DNA from: Microglena sp. YARC
Lineage: Eukaryota; Chlorophyta; Chlorophyceae; Chlamydomonadales; Chlamydomonadaceae
Assembly (NCBI GenBank): GCA_022414725.1
Contig: CM039463.1
Span: 57,819,837 to 57,883,836 of the forward strand
Length of the DNA: 64,000 bases
Direction of reading: 5' to 3'
Below are positions 45,728 through 55,944 of this stretch, piece by piece. How positions within the stretch are numbered: position 1 is the first letter of the stretch; every line of letters begins with the position of its first letter. Position numbers and translations under genes: made by a program. Under the pieces are notes generated by a model. That model saw nothing but the letters and a program-made list of their open reading frames with translations, was not told where the DNA came from and made no database searches.

Positions 45728-45741
45728 CTTGGTGTTGTGTA

Positions 45742-45836
45742 CAGTTGTTCTCAAATAAAGTGGGCACACCTTATAATCATCCTGACTGCAGATTGTTGCT
45801 TTTGGGCAACGTTGGGGGGTGCAGCAGGTTGAAGCC
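45742..45836. mobile_element. Solitary left end of the Fanzor-Tc1 element
   Basis: It starts CAGTTGTTCTCAAATAAAGT after TA (45740-45741) and follows 50081-50172 for about 95 bp, including GCTTTTGGGCAACGTTGGGG, with few differences. Nothing else of the element follows. It holds the terminal inverted repeat and the 3' end of the nuclease frame only. Confidence 0.9.
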
Positions 45837-45842
45837 TCTTCC

Positions 45843-46295
45843 TCATCCGGTGATACCAGGAGGCAAAGTAGTACCATTCCCTATTAATCCAATTATCATG
45901 TACAACTCCATGACGCAATGGGTCAACCCCCCCATGTCTGCCTTCCAATCCCTCCCTGCACCAGAGCGGCATGGCCACTTGGTTGAATGACGATATTGCA
46001 CCAAGTCGATATCGTGATCACAGCATTGTGCTCCTCTCTGTTGAAGTCTGTCGATGATGTTCTCTAGGTTGTTCAAATGGCTACAGAGACAACAAAGCGA
46101 ATCATACCTGTTGTTGTTTCGCAGCAGGGCTACGGAGGCTTCAACAGCCGCATGCGCCACCCGCACTGCCTCATAAGATCGCTCATCAGCTCGCTCAGCA
46201 GTTTGGACAAGTGCAGCCAATGCAGCATTCTTGTCTGGCCCTCCGTCAGCGATGATGCGGCCTAGCTGAGCTGGTGATGTATTAGTGAAGTCCAT
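45843..46295 (-). CDS. Unrecognised 150-residue protein
   Basis: MDFTNTSPAQLGRIIADGGP at the start; Ala-rich helices (AALAALVQTAERADERSYEA), then a more hydrophobic C-terminus (CVMELYMIIGLIGNG). It ends just beside the relic transposon end. No family recognised. Confidence 0.45.
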   Translation of the reverse strand: MDFTNTSPAQLGRIIADGGPDKNAALAALVQTAERADERSYEAVRVAHAAVEASVALLRNNNRYDSLCCLCSHLNNLENIIDRLQQRGAQCCDHDIDLVQYRHSTKWPCRSGAGRDWKADMGGLTHCVMELYMIIGLIGNGTTLPPGITG

Positions 46296-46443
46296 GCTTA
46301 TTATCTGTGTGCAGGAAAAAATGGAAACAGTTCATACACTATAACGTCTGTCGCCTCATTATACCGTTTATTTGGATGCATTTAAGTATTCCGTTGACTG
46401 TAGTATAAAGGGACGTCGTGTGTGACAATCTACTTTAATCGCG

Positions 46444-46827
46444 ATGTCCGAATCACCAATGTCAGACACAGAGATGCGCGAGACATGCGAGACGTCCGTG
46501 GAGAAGACGCGGATCATCCTCGACTTCCTCCTAATCGAAGCCAAGTCGTGCCTGGTCGTGGTGGGCGCCGGGGGCACCGGCAAGACGCACGCACTGAACG
46601 CCGCCCTCGGAGCGTTGCCGGACGACCTGGAACTCAACGTGTACGTGTGGAACGACGGGGAACTCCAGTCCGTGAGGAGGTTCAGCCACGTGGGCGCGTC
46701 GAGCAAGTGGGTGGTGTTTCGACACGAGTACGACTCTCTCGCACGGGAGCTGGTCCGAGAATGGTCGGCAGGAGGGCACTGTGTACAGGCCGTGCGCTTC
46801 GCGGGCACCAATGGAAATGATTATTGA
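46444..46827 (+). CDS. Short P-loop NTPase-like protein
   Basis: 127 residues. LVVVGAGGTGKTHALNAAL (residues 38-56) is a good Walker A motif, GAGGTGKT at 41-48. The rest (NVYVWNDGELQSVRRFSHVG) has no obvious Walker B or sensor motifs, and the protein is much shorter than AAA+ or helicase families. It may be a truncated ATPase or a small standalone P-loop protein. High-GC and intact. Confidence 0.55.
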   Translation: MSESPMSDTEMRETCETSVEKTRIILDFLLIEAKSCLVVVGAGGTGKTHALNAALGALPDDLELNVYVWNDGELQSVRRFSHVGASSKWVVFRHEYDSLARELVREWSAGGHCVQAVRFAGTNGNDY

Positions 46828-46890
46828 TGCGCACGATGTGAGCCAGCACTTTGCTTTTAAGGCTACTTTGAAGATGTAACTTTTACAGTC

Positions 46891-47056
46891 AATGGGCGTT
46901 CCTGTCTCCCGGCCGATTTTTTAAAATTTCTAATCAGGATTTAGAGCCTCCGGAAAGACTCGCTAGCTTGAGACATCAGCACCAATGAATCACAATTCCG
47001 CTCCATACCATGTTTCGCAACCAGTCAAAATCGGCCGGGAGGCAGGAACGCCCATT
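46891..47056. mobile_element. AATGGGCG MITE (copy A), 166 bp
   Basis: Terminal inverted repeats AATGGGCGTTCCTGTCTCCC...GGCCGATTTT and their complement lie at the other end. AGTC is duplicated at 46887-46890 and 47057-47060. The interior has TAGCTTGAGACATCAG and CCGCTCCATACCATG. Related copies at 40664, 49074 and 61174. Confidence 0.9.
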
Positions 47057-47291
47057 AGTCCTTGAATGTTTTGTGAAGACAATATCTGTATTGACAAGAT
47101 CGTTTACAAAACGTCCTCAGTTTCTGGCGTCGACTTGTGCATCGTGTGTCTTGCTACCGCTTTGCAGATACCGCTACAGCTACCGACAGGCAAGTGCAAC
47201 CAATGGTTTTTAGGGTTATAGGGTTTATCCCAACTCATTATTTATTTATACCATCCTGTGCGCTTGCATGAATATACACATGTTCATCGAA

Positions 47292-49004
47292 ATGCAATCT
47301 CACACTCGATCATCGTTTCCATTCCTAACGTCGGTTCCCTGTGACATCCTTGATCGTATTGCCCTATTCTCTTCCAACCCCCAGATTGTATTAGTGTGTA
47401 AAACTCTGCGCAAAAGATTTTCAGGATTGCCCCTTGCCGGACTGATCAAACCACCACAGCTCGTTGGAGAGATGATGGCGAAAGGGGGGCGCGCCGACCT
47501 TCTAGCAGTATGCTTGGTTTCCAATCCTCTTGTACAGGTTCAGGGGACCCTACAATTTAGGGCGAACCAAAATGAAAACAATCTTCTCTATGTGGGTGCC
47601 AAGGCCGGTCACGCAGATGTCTGTAAGCTGCTGATGGATCCAGCGGTGGCTGGACTTGAGTTCAGGGCCAAGGCGAACTCTAGCGACAGCAGGGCCTTAT
47701 GGGCGGCCGCCAAGGAAGGTCACGCCGATGTCTGCAAGCTGCTCATGGATCCAGTGGCGGCTGGACTCGAGTTCAGGGCCCAGGCGAACTCTAGCGACAG
47801 CTGGGCATTGTTGGTGGGTGCCAATGCAGGTCACGCAGATGTCTGCAAGCTGCTCATGGATCCAGAGGTGGCTGGAATTGAGTTCAGGGCCCTGGCGAAC
47901 TCTAGAGACAGCAGGGCCTTGTTTGTGTGTGCCAATGAAGGTCAAGTAGATGTCTGCAAATTGCTGATGGATCCAGCGGTGGCTGGAATTGAGTTCAGGG
48001 CCCTGGCGAACTCTAGAGACAGCAGGGCCTTGTGGGCGGCTGCCAATGAAGGGCACGCCGATGTCTGCAAGCTGCTCATGGATCCAGTGGTGGCTGGACT
48101 TGAGTTCAGGGCCCTGGCGAACTCTAGCGATAGCAGAGCATTGTGGGCGGCTGCCAAAGAAGGCCACGCATATGTCTGCAAGCTGCTGATGGATCCAGAG
48201 GTGGCTGGAATTGAGTTCAGGGCAAGGGCTAACTCTGTAAACAGCAGTGCATTGTTGGCAGCTGCCAGGGCAGGTCACGCTGATGTCTGCAAGCTGCTGA
48301 TGGATCCAGAGGTTGGCTGGACTTGAGTTCAGGGCCCGGGCAAACTCCGACGACAGCAGGGCCTTGGGGCGGCTGCCAAAGAAGGCCACGCAGATGTCTG
48401 CAAGCTACTGATGGATCCAGCTGTGGCTGGAATTGAGTACAGGGCACAGGCGAACTCTAGCGGCAGCTGGGCATTGGTGGTGTCTGCAAAGGAAGGTCAC
48501 GCAGATGTCTGCAAGCTGCTGATGGATCCAGATGTAGCTGGACTCAAGTACAGGGCCCGGGCGAACTCTAGCGACAGCTGGACCTTGTTTGTGGGTGCCA
48601 ATGCAGGTCACGCAGATGTCTGCAAGCTGCTCATGGATCCAGCGGTGGCTGGAATTGAGTTCAGGGCCCTGGCGAACTCTGTCAACAGCAGGGCCTTGTG
48701 GGCAGCTGCCAAGGAAGGTCACGCAGATGTCTGCAAGCTGCTGATGGATCCAGAGGTGGCTGGACTTGAGTTCAGGGCCCTGGCGAACTCTAGCGATAGC
48801 AGAGCCTTGCGGGAGGCTGCGAATGACGGTCACGCAGATGTCTGCAAGCTGCTGATGGATCCAGCAGTGGCTGGACTTGAGTTCAGGGCCCTGGCGAACT
48901 CTAACGACAGCTAGGCCTTGTGGGAGGCTGCAAAGGAAGGTCACGCATATGTCTGCTTGCTGCTGATGGATCCAGAGGCGGCTGGCCCCGAGACCTGTCA
49001 CAAT
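47292..49004 (+). pseudogene. F-box/ankyrin-repeat protein gene with breaks
   Basis: Start at MQSHTRSSFPF (47292) by comparison with the paralogue at 58254; an upstream ATG at 47268 is possible. An F-box-like N-terminus (VPCDILDRIALFSSNPQIVL) is followed by MMAKGGRADLLAVCLVSNPL and about 14 ankyrin units of 37 residues, GHADVCKLLMDPxVAGxEFRA. An extra T in GAGGTTGGCTGG near 48312 shifts the frame (stop at 48324-48326). A TGG-to-TAG change at 48912-48914 stops the next frame. The repeats continue to about 49000. F-box plus ankyrin proteins of giant viruses are thought to direct host proteins to SCF ubiquitin ligases. Confidence 0.85.
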
Positions 49005-49073
49005 ATACTTTATCATTATTGAGTGTAACACTTTATTGCTTTCGATTTCATCTCGATCTCAAGTTTTAACCAT

Positions 49074-49194
49074 AATGGGCGTTCTTGTCTCCCGGTCGTT
49101 TTTTTTTAAGTTACATGATCGAAGGAATCACAAATCCGCTCCATACCATGTTTCGCAACTAGTCAAAATCGGCCGGGAGTCAGGAACGCCCATT
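49074..49194. mobile_element. AATGGGCG MITE (copy B), 121 bp
   Basis: Both terminal inverted repeats are present (AATGGGCGTTCTTGTCTCCC; GGAGTCAGGAACGCCCATT), with a shorter interior than copy A. No target duplication is evident. Confidence 0.85.
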
Positions 49195-49267
49195 AAGTAT
49201 AAGAAATCAAGACTATGTCTAGTATATTGCTTTGCGCACCCTATCTCTTCTGTGTAAAACAGAAACA

Positions 49268-49738
49268 ATGGATAACTTCAAGAAGTTGGATACCAGCATG
49301 TATGCGTGTTTCACAGTTTCAGGCAGTACGTGGAATGGCAAACATTTTATTTTACATGGAACGGTGGTATTCGATAATGAGGATGACGCCAATCAATGTT
49401 TAGAAATACTCGACCTGTACAAAGAGACATTCTACTACAGGCGTACATCGAACGTGATGAATAAGACTATGTTCACGTTTGACGGAACGACAATCCACCT
49501 ATTATCTGGTGCCAAAATTGAGTACGCCCAGAATGCTGCTCGATTGAAGAAGATTGTAGAGATAGAAAATACGTACACGGCAAACACATGGGAATACATG
49601 GACGATTACGTAAGGCTATTCGGGTATCTTCCGCTCAGGAAAAGGGCATTCTGGAGCTGCTTGCTGTTATGTTTTTCGTGCAGTTGTGTATTCTGTATCG
49701 ATCCATGCTATTACGAAGCTAAATCTCCTCGCACGTAG
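49268..49738 (+). CDS. Unrecognised protein with hydrophobic C-terminal segment
   Basis: 156 residues from MDNFKKLDTSMYACFTVSG. Beta-rich N-terminal domain (GKHFILHGTVVFDNEDDANQ), a segment TMFTFDGTTIHLLSGAKIEY, and a Cys-rich hydrophobic stretch near the end (SCLLLCFSCSCVFCIDPC), which may be a membrane anchor. A 115-bp piece of a paralogue is at 59713-59826. No family recognised. Confidence 0.6.
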   Translation: MDNFKKLDTSMYACFTVSGSTWNGKHFILHGTVVFDNEDDANQCLEILDLYKETFYYRRTSNVMNKTMFTFDGTTIHLLSGAKIEYAQNAARLKKIVEIENTYTANTWEYMDDYVRLFGYLPLRKRAFWSCLLLCFSCSCVFCIDPCYYEAKSPRT

Positions 49739-50080
49739 GTGATCTCAACGTTTTTCCATTTCCAAGCCTGCTTGATACACACGGCTTTCGTTTGAGTACA
49801 TGCGGTTGTTGATACGCCGCCTTGGTACAGTATGTGTGAGGATGAATGGAGGATGGACGTGTACTTTTTAGATTGTATCAATCTCCTGAAGACAGTAAGT
49901 CAACGGACTGGGGTCTGCTTGAGAAAGCCTCCTTGGTTTACACACGAGGACACGTAAAATAACTGTCGAAATGTAGAGAATCTTTAACAAACAACAGACT
50001 CTGAAAACATGTGTCTGCACATGAGGACACGTAAAATAACTATCGAAATGTAGAGAATCTTTCACAAACAAACATGGCTA

Positions 50081-50172
50081 CAGTTGTTCTCAAATAAAGT
50101 GGGACACTTTATAATCATCCAGACTGCAGATCGTTGCTTTTGGGCAACGTTGGGGGGTGCAGAAGGTTGAAG
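50081..50172 (-). ncRNA. Candidate guide-RNA (fRNA/omegaRNA) scaffold region at the element end
   Basis: In TnpB and Fanzor loci the guide RNA scaffold overlaps the 3' end of the nuclease frame and the element end, and the guide comes from the flank. Here the frame ends 9 bp from the tip, and this 92-bp segment is the part preserved alone at 45742-45836. It contains the short palindrome GTTGCTTTTGGGCAAC. Inference; no transcript evidence. Confidence 0.4.
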
Positions 50173-52433
50173 AGGTTCTCGAAGATATTCCGAGTAGCCT
50201 CTTTGGTAAACCGTTCAACCGTCTGTGTCCCCATATCAGTATCTTAGGGGGTGGGGGTTGTCGAGGAAAAACTTCTCGCGCGTCTCGGCGAAACGCGAGA
50301 GGACGCTCTCTCCCAAAGACTTGGTGAAGTGTAAGCATCAGGATGTTTCTGGAAGCGTTCACATCGCGGTCCCAAGTCTTCCCGCAGTGAAGCATACCAC
50401 CGCTCTGTTGGCGTGGCGCTCCGCTTTGACTGCTTTTGCAGTGGAGAATCTTATGAATCCGCTTGCGTCCTTCTGTACATTCCCAACCTGTACCGTCTTG
50501 CTTCTTACGATGAGTGAGTGCCACCATGTTGCAAAGGTGGTTCTCACAGCAGCTGCATCGTTGAGATGTTCTGAACTCATCGATGTCCTCCATGATGACG
50601 TTTTCTCGGCTACGAAGCTCGAAACGAATAGCTTGGAGAGGGCCACAAGTCCGCCTAGAGATTGGCGTCGCCCCCAGACCTTTCCAATCACCAAACCCGA
50701 CGAGTACCTTAGCGCTCTTCTTTCTCGGAGCTACGAAGTCAGCAATCTCAACAATAAGTTTCTGTTTCTTGCAGTACCTTCGAAAGCGGAGGTTTCGGTA
50801 CCCCCTGGAAGCACGATGGGCAAGAAGGATTGGGGCGGCACCCATGTAGAATCTGGCGTACGCACCAATCTGTTCAGAACTCGAAGAGTCTCTATCCGGA
50901 ATGATACCACCGACGATATCAGCCGTCTCGAGGTTCCAAACGTCAGTTTGACGCTGAGGACTTGAAGATCAGACCCTTGCGATAATATTGCGCCGAGCTG
51001 TACGATCTGGTACCTCCGTTGAGTCCTGTTACAGTCACGATATCAGTAACACCCGGGTCTACCGCAGCCACGACCACATTGTCAAGGAAGGATACAATGC
51101 CACCCTCGTCTGTTGTCACGTACTCATGCGCCCGCGTAGAGAACGCGTCTGCAGGCATCGAACATGTCAGACACGTAGGCTTATTCATCAAGATGCTGAC
51201 TGCAAAGCCGTCTGTCACAATGCGGTAACCGAATTTCCGAGAAACTGTCTCCACTTTCTTGAGGTTTGCGAAGCGCTCCCATATTCCTTGATGGTTTTTG
51301 GAAGCAACGTCTGCCTTGCATGAATCAAAGTGGCACTCGTTGACCATATAGAAAAAGGCCATTTTCGAAATCGGAATGTGCGACAGAGTGAATCCAGATT
51401 TGTAAGGCAACAACGAGAATGTGCGATGTTTTTCGTTTTTCGTTTTTCGTTTTTCTTCGATGGTCTCCGACAATATCTTGTGGTACAGAGGCAGGGTCAT
51501 GTGAGCCCGAGACGCAACAGTGTTTCCGGATGGTAAAGGTAGAACCCCCCTGAGACAGAATGCCACTTCGCGTGCAAAGAAGCGTTTCGCGTTATCTGCG
51601 TCCACCCTAAGGTTCTTCGAGGAGAGCCAAGCTTCGCTCAACTTTTCAAGCCTCTCTTGAAGTTTAGTCAACCTAACACGCAAAGGGGATCCTTCTGGTT
51701 CCTTCCTACCGACCCTCTTCTTCGCAAGAGCAACTGCACTTTTTGCCGATCGAAGTCTAGATGTTGGAAGCTTGGTTGGCAGCTTTGTTGTATGAGTGCT
51801 CATCTTGAAGATGACGTCGAGATTCTTTGTAGGGCACTTGATCAATGCAGCCACGATGTCCGACCGCAGTCGCTTTGCAATCTGTGGGTACTTCCACTTC
51901 AAGTAAGTCGTTATGCGTCGCTCAAGGTTGGTCCAAAGATGGTTAGAGGCCATTGTGGCCATGAGAATAGACAGGTCTGCAATGATCTGGTTCTTCACGC
52001 TCCCCCGAATGTCAACTTTGGATTGCCCCGGCTCTCTTAACAAGTCGAACAGAAGCCGACTACTCTCGAAGTCTTCGCCAAGAGTCGACCCCTTACAGTT
52101 GTTGGTACTGACTGCAATAAGGCACCGGTAGAAGAAGTTGCGATTTACGGGAGGGACAGCGATACCATTCTCAAAAAGACGAGCAATGTGGAAATTTGCG
52201 AAAATATAACCCTCTCCAAGCAACTTGTTCATGTCCAGTACCAGTGTGTCTATCTTGTTACGAAGCCAATCATGGGGAATAAAGGTACTCAATTTCATCT
52301 TGACCACACAAATCGCTCGCCCAGGTGCACACTCCCCGTCTTCCTCCCCTTCATAATCGACAAGTTCTGCAACGTCATCATGTTGGTCAGCCTCATGTAC
52401 CAACGATGATGACGCGCCGATCCCATTCTCCAT
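50090..52433 (-). pseudogene. Fanzor/TnpB-like RNA-guided nuclease, one frame shift
   Basis: Start ATG at 52433 overlaps the transposase stop. An N-terminal acidic segment is followed by helical REC/WED-like sequence. RuvC-I is VVVAAVDPGVTD (about residue 459, 51050-51080). Near 50950 a one-base shift occurs; in the second frame VWNLETADIVGGIIP leads on without a gap. A degenerate RuvC-II strand KVLVGFGDW (near 50704) lacks a Glu, but DEFRTS follows (near 50580) next to CSCC, fitting the relocated catalytic Glu described for Fanzors. Zinc cysteines and WDRDVNASRN (RuvC-III Asp, 50350-50376) complete the fold. Total about 780 codons. The stop lies inside the terminal repeat. Confidence 0.85.
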
Positions 52434-53415
52434 CACAAATTGTACCCCGAAAACGTTTTGATGTAATCTGGATCTGCAGACAGGCTCTCTCGAACATTCC
52501 TAACCCAATCTCTCGTATTAATCATATATTTTGACAAGTCTTTATACCTCCACATTTCTAGAACACAACATATTTGCATTAAGTAATCGAAATTACAGGT
52601 TGACGTCAATGGACATGATGCCCTGTAGTCTCTCTTCATGCTTCCAAATATTTGTTCAATCGCATTAGCTCTGGGGCAATAAGGAGGGGTGTACAAAAGC
52701 TTCCACCCTTTGCATTCGGATATATCCTTGATTTCTGAAGAATGGTGAAACCGAATATTATCCATGACGATCGTGGTTTTCTTTGGGATGACCAAAGTTT
52801 TAAAGAATTTAATGAAATCTTCTTTTTTACAATTGTGCTCCAATAACTGATAATCTATTATTCCCTGAGATGAAATAGCGAGTAATAAAGTGAACTTCAC
52901 ACGACGGAGGTTACTCATTGTATTCGTAGTTAATCGAGAACCGATCTTGCTGTATCCATATTTGCTGTGTTCTCCAGCGTAAAATCCTGCTTCGTCGATA
53001 CAAACAACGTTAGAGCTTTCTCTGTACTTGTCACAAAACATTTCTACATTTCTTTTGAATGTTCGTAGAGAACTGTGGGAAACGCCTTCTTCCTAGAAAA
53101 TCCACATTGTTTTATGTGTCTCGATGCAGTACTGATCGATAATCTCACATTACAACTCTTGCAAATTATACCGACCAAATCCTTGCATGTTATGAAGGGG
53201 TTCTCTGCAATATTATTGGATATCGTGGAACGTAAAAGCATGGACAATTCTTTCCTTTTTCGTTTTAAACGCTTACTTTTACCCACCTGATCAGCATTGA
53301 CCCATCTATGTAGTGAGCTCTTGGACACGTTGTATATATTACAAACCTTCCTGAGACTCCTCAAAAAATATTTGTAGTGAACCAAGGACCTGTACCTGGT
53401 TTCAGGGGATATCAT
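52433..53415 (-). pseudogene. Tc1/mariner (IS630-type) DDE transposase, one frame shift
   Basis: N-terminal helix-turn-helix (RYRSLVHYKYFLRSLRKVCN, VSKSSLHRW) from 53415. After a one-base shift in an A-run near 53050 the catalytic domain follows: VVCIDEAGFY (Asp 1), TIVMDNIRFHH (Asp 2), YCPRANAIEQIFG (Glu). There are 34 residues between the second Asp and the Glu, i.e. DD34E. The frame ends TTGTGATGG, so the stop shares its A with the ATG of the nuclease. The product would cut and paste the element at TA sites. Confidence 0.9.
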
Positions 53416-53465
53416 TCAAATTATACTGAGTGTCCCAAAATTATTTGAGAACAACTGTATTAATG

Positions 53466-55286
53466 TCATCTGCTTTGGCACGGTGGTCCTCCGCCCGTCG
53501 AGTGTAACAAAGAATCCATCAGAACCTTGCAGACATCCAGATAGCCTCCCTTAGCGCCGGCACTCAGTGCCTGACTATTATTGTCATCTGCCTTGGCTCG
53601 GTGCTCCTCGCCCGCGAACAAAGGATCCATCAGAACCTTGCAGACATCCACATGACCTCCCTTAGCGCCGGCCCTCAGTGCCTGACTGTTGTCGTCATCT
53701 GCCTTGGCTCGGTGCTCCTAGCCCGCGAACAAAGGATCCATCAGAATCTTGCAGACATCCACATGACCTCCCTTAGCGCCGGCACTCAGTGCCTGACTGT
53801 TGTCGTCATCTGCTTTGGCTCGGTGCTCCTCGCCCGCGAACTCAGGATTCATCAGAATCTTGCAGACATCGAGATAGCCTCCACTAGCGGCGAACCTCAG
53901 TGCCTGGCTGTTAATGTCATCTGCCTTGGCCCGGTGCTCCTCGCCCGCGAACAAAGGATCCATCAGAACCTTGCAGATATCGATATAGCCTCGCCGAGCG
54001 GCGGCACTTAGTGCATCACTGTTGTTTTCATCTGCCTTGGCCCGGTGCTCCTCGCCCGCGAACTCAGGATTCATCAGAATCTTGCAGACATCGAGATGGC
54101 CTCCACTAGCGGCGGCACTTAGTGCCTTGCTGTATAATGAATCAGCTTTGGCTCGGTGCTCCTCGCCTGCGAACTCAGGATCCATCAGAACCTTGCAGAT
54201 ATCGAGATGGCCTCTCGCAGAGGCGGCACTTAGTGCATCACTGTTGTTTTCATCTGCCTTGGCCCGGTGCTCCTCGCCCGCGAACTCAGGATTCATCAGA
54301 ACCTTGCAGACATCTAGATGGCCTCCACTAGCGGCGGCACTTAGTGCCTTGCTGTATAATGAATCAGCTTTGGCTCGGTGCTCCTCGCCTGCGAACTCAG
54401 GATCCATCAGAACCTTGCAGACATCGAGATGGCCTCTCGCAGAGGCGGCACTTAGTGCATCACTGTTGTTCTCATCTGCCTTGGCTCGGTGCTCCTCGCC
54501 CGCGAACTCAGGATTCATCAAAACATTGCAGACATCGAGATGGCCTCCACTAGCGGCGATCATCAGTGCTAGACTGTCAATGGCATTTGCCTTGGCCCGG
54601 TGCTCCTCGCCCGCGAACTCAGGATTCATCAGAATCTTGCAGACATCCAGATAGCCTCCCCGAGCGGCGAACCTCAGTGCATCACTGTTGTTTTCATCTG
54701 CCTTGGCCCGGTGCTTCTCGCCCGCGAACTCAGGATTCATCAGAACCTTGCAGACATCTAGATGGCCTCCACTAGCGGCGTACCTCAGTGCGTAGCTGTA
54801 GTATGTATAAGCTTTGGCACGGTGCTTCTCGCCAGCGAACTCAGGATTCATCAGAACCTTGCAGACATCCACATGACCTCCCTTAGCAGCGACACTCAGT
54901 GCCTTGCCATTATTGGCATCTGCCTTGGCGCAGTGCTCGCCTGCAAACTCCAGATCCATAAGAAGCTTGCACAGATCCACATGGCCTCCATCAGCGGCGT
55001 ACTCCAATGCCCGGATGTCGTTGTGATCTTTTAGCAATATGCTGACGACGTCGGCTCGCCCGGCCTTACACGCTATCCTCATGGGGTTCTGATTGAGATG
55101 ATCACATCTGTCCACTAGCGCCTGTGCTTCACAGGCAGCGTCATCCGCGAAAGCAGTATGCATGGCTCGACTGATGAGGCCGGCGTGCATCCAGCACCCG
55201 TCCTTCTTCCAACTGCCTGCTCGGCGCATGATCAAAACCACGAGTTCCATCTGAAGCGCGTCCATACCGGTCCGATTGTGCATCAC
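53466..55286 (-). pseudogene. Second-type ankyrin-repeat gene, disrupted
   Basis: Start MMHNRTGMDALQMEL at 55286; an N-terminal F-box-like helix region (ELVVLIMRRAGSWKKDGC), then about 15 ankyrin units of 37 residues with the consensus GGHLDVCKVLMNPEFAGEEHRAKADENNSDALS. An in-frame TAG replaces GAG near 53716. The repeats degrade towards 53466, and the reading stops eight bases before the Fanzor-Tc1 element. The last bases (GCAGATGACATTAA on the minus strand) match the middle of an ordinary unit, so the gene seems truncated by the insertion. The units are distinct in sequence from the KLLMDPEVAG family of the other paralogues. Confidence 0.85.
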
Positions 55287-55489
55287 AATCTCCTCCTCCT
55301 CGTCCTCCGACGTGACCTGCTTATCAAGTGGATATTTCGTGATGATGATTGAGAAAATGTGTAAGGAAAAGGATTTGTCCCAGAATTTATACTCCGTTTG
55401 GGTATTCTAAACCCACACACGTGTTTAGGGTTTAAATGCGTGTGCGAACGCCACTGCGGCATGCGGTCGAGGATGGATGTCCGACGTGT

Positions 55490-55660
55490 GCCACTGGATC
55501 CTCTCCGCTGTGGGGAGGTGAAAGGGGCTTCACCGCTTGTTATATGTTAATGTGAGACGGTTCTCATCCAAGTGTTGTTTGTTATCTTTGCCTCGACTCG
55601 ACAGGTTCCGCCGTCATGTAATGCGAGAGGTCGGTCGCCATGTGATGTGCCTCCGGGTTC
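55490..55660. repeat. Intergenic cassette (copy 3)
   Basis: GTGGGGAGGTGAAAGGGGCT, CTTGTTATATGTTAATGTGA, CAAGTGTTGTTTGTTATCTT then TGCCTCGACTCGACAGGTTC and the GAGAGGTCGGTCGCCATGTG module. Confidence 0.85.
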
Positions 55661-55944
55661 GCTTGCTTGAGAAGACACGTGGTCTTCAGACCCCTTTAGT
55701 ATGTGTGTGAGTGAGTCAGCAGCTCAATTCCATTGCCCCACTCCGTGGGGCCCGCGTGTCCTGTCATAATTCCGACATAGCTCTGTCGAGCAGAAGTCTG
55801 CTTGATAATTCTCCCTGTCCGGTGACTCGACAATTTCTCAGAAGCTTCGAGAGCAAACTCGACTTTCGACTTTCAAGCGGTGCACTCGCGATTCTACGTA
55901 CTGAAACCCTGTACTTAAGAAACAATCATCAGAATTTATAAACA

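Larger units (their letters stand above)
50081..53457 (-). mobile_element. Tc1/mariner-type transposon carrying a Fanzor/TnpB-like nuclease
   Basis: The tips are CAGTTGTTCTCAAATAA at 50081 and its inverse at 53457, continuing with GGGACAC on both sides, about 28 bp. TA lies outside both (50079-50080, 53458-53459). Inside, on the minus strand, are a DD34E transposase (53415-52433) and a RuvC nuclease (52433-50090), filling the whole element. Association of Fanzor1 proteins with eukaryotic DNA transposons, mariner included, is known; this is a compact example. Each gene carries one frame shift. Confidence 0.9.

Noticed and set aside
45224..45832. 202-residue plus-strand frame
   Set aside because: It overlaps two minus-strand frames and runs into the transposon end; no recognisable domain. 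Not excluded, but less supported.
46422..46820. Alternative + strand frame overlapping the P-loop gene
   Set aside because: Arginine-rich out-of-frame shadow of a GC-rich gene; no motif.
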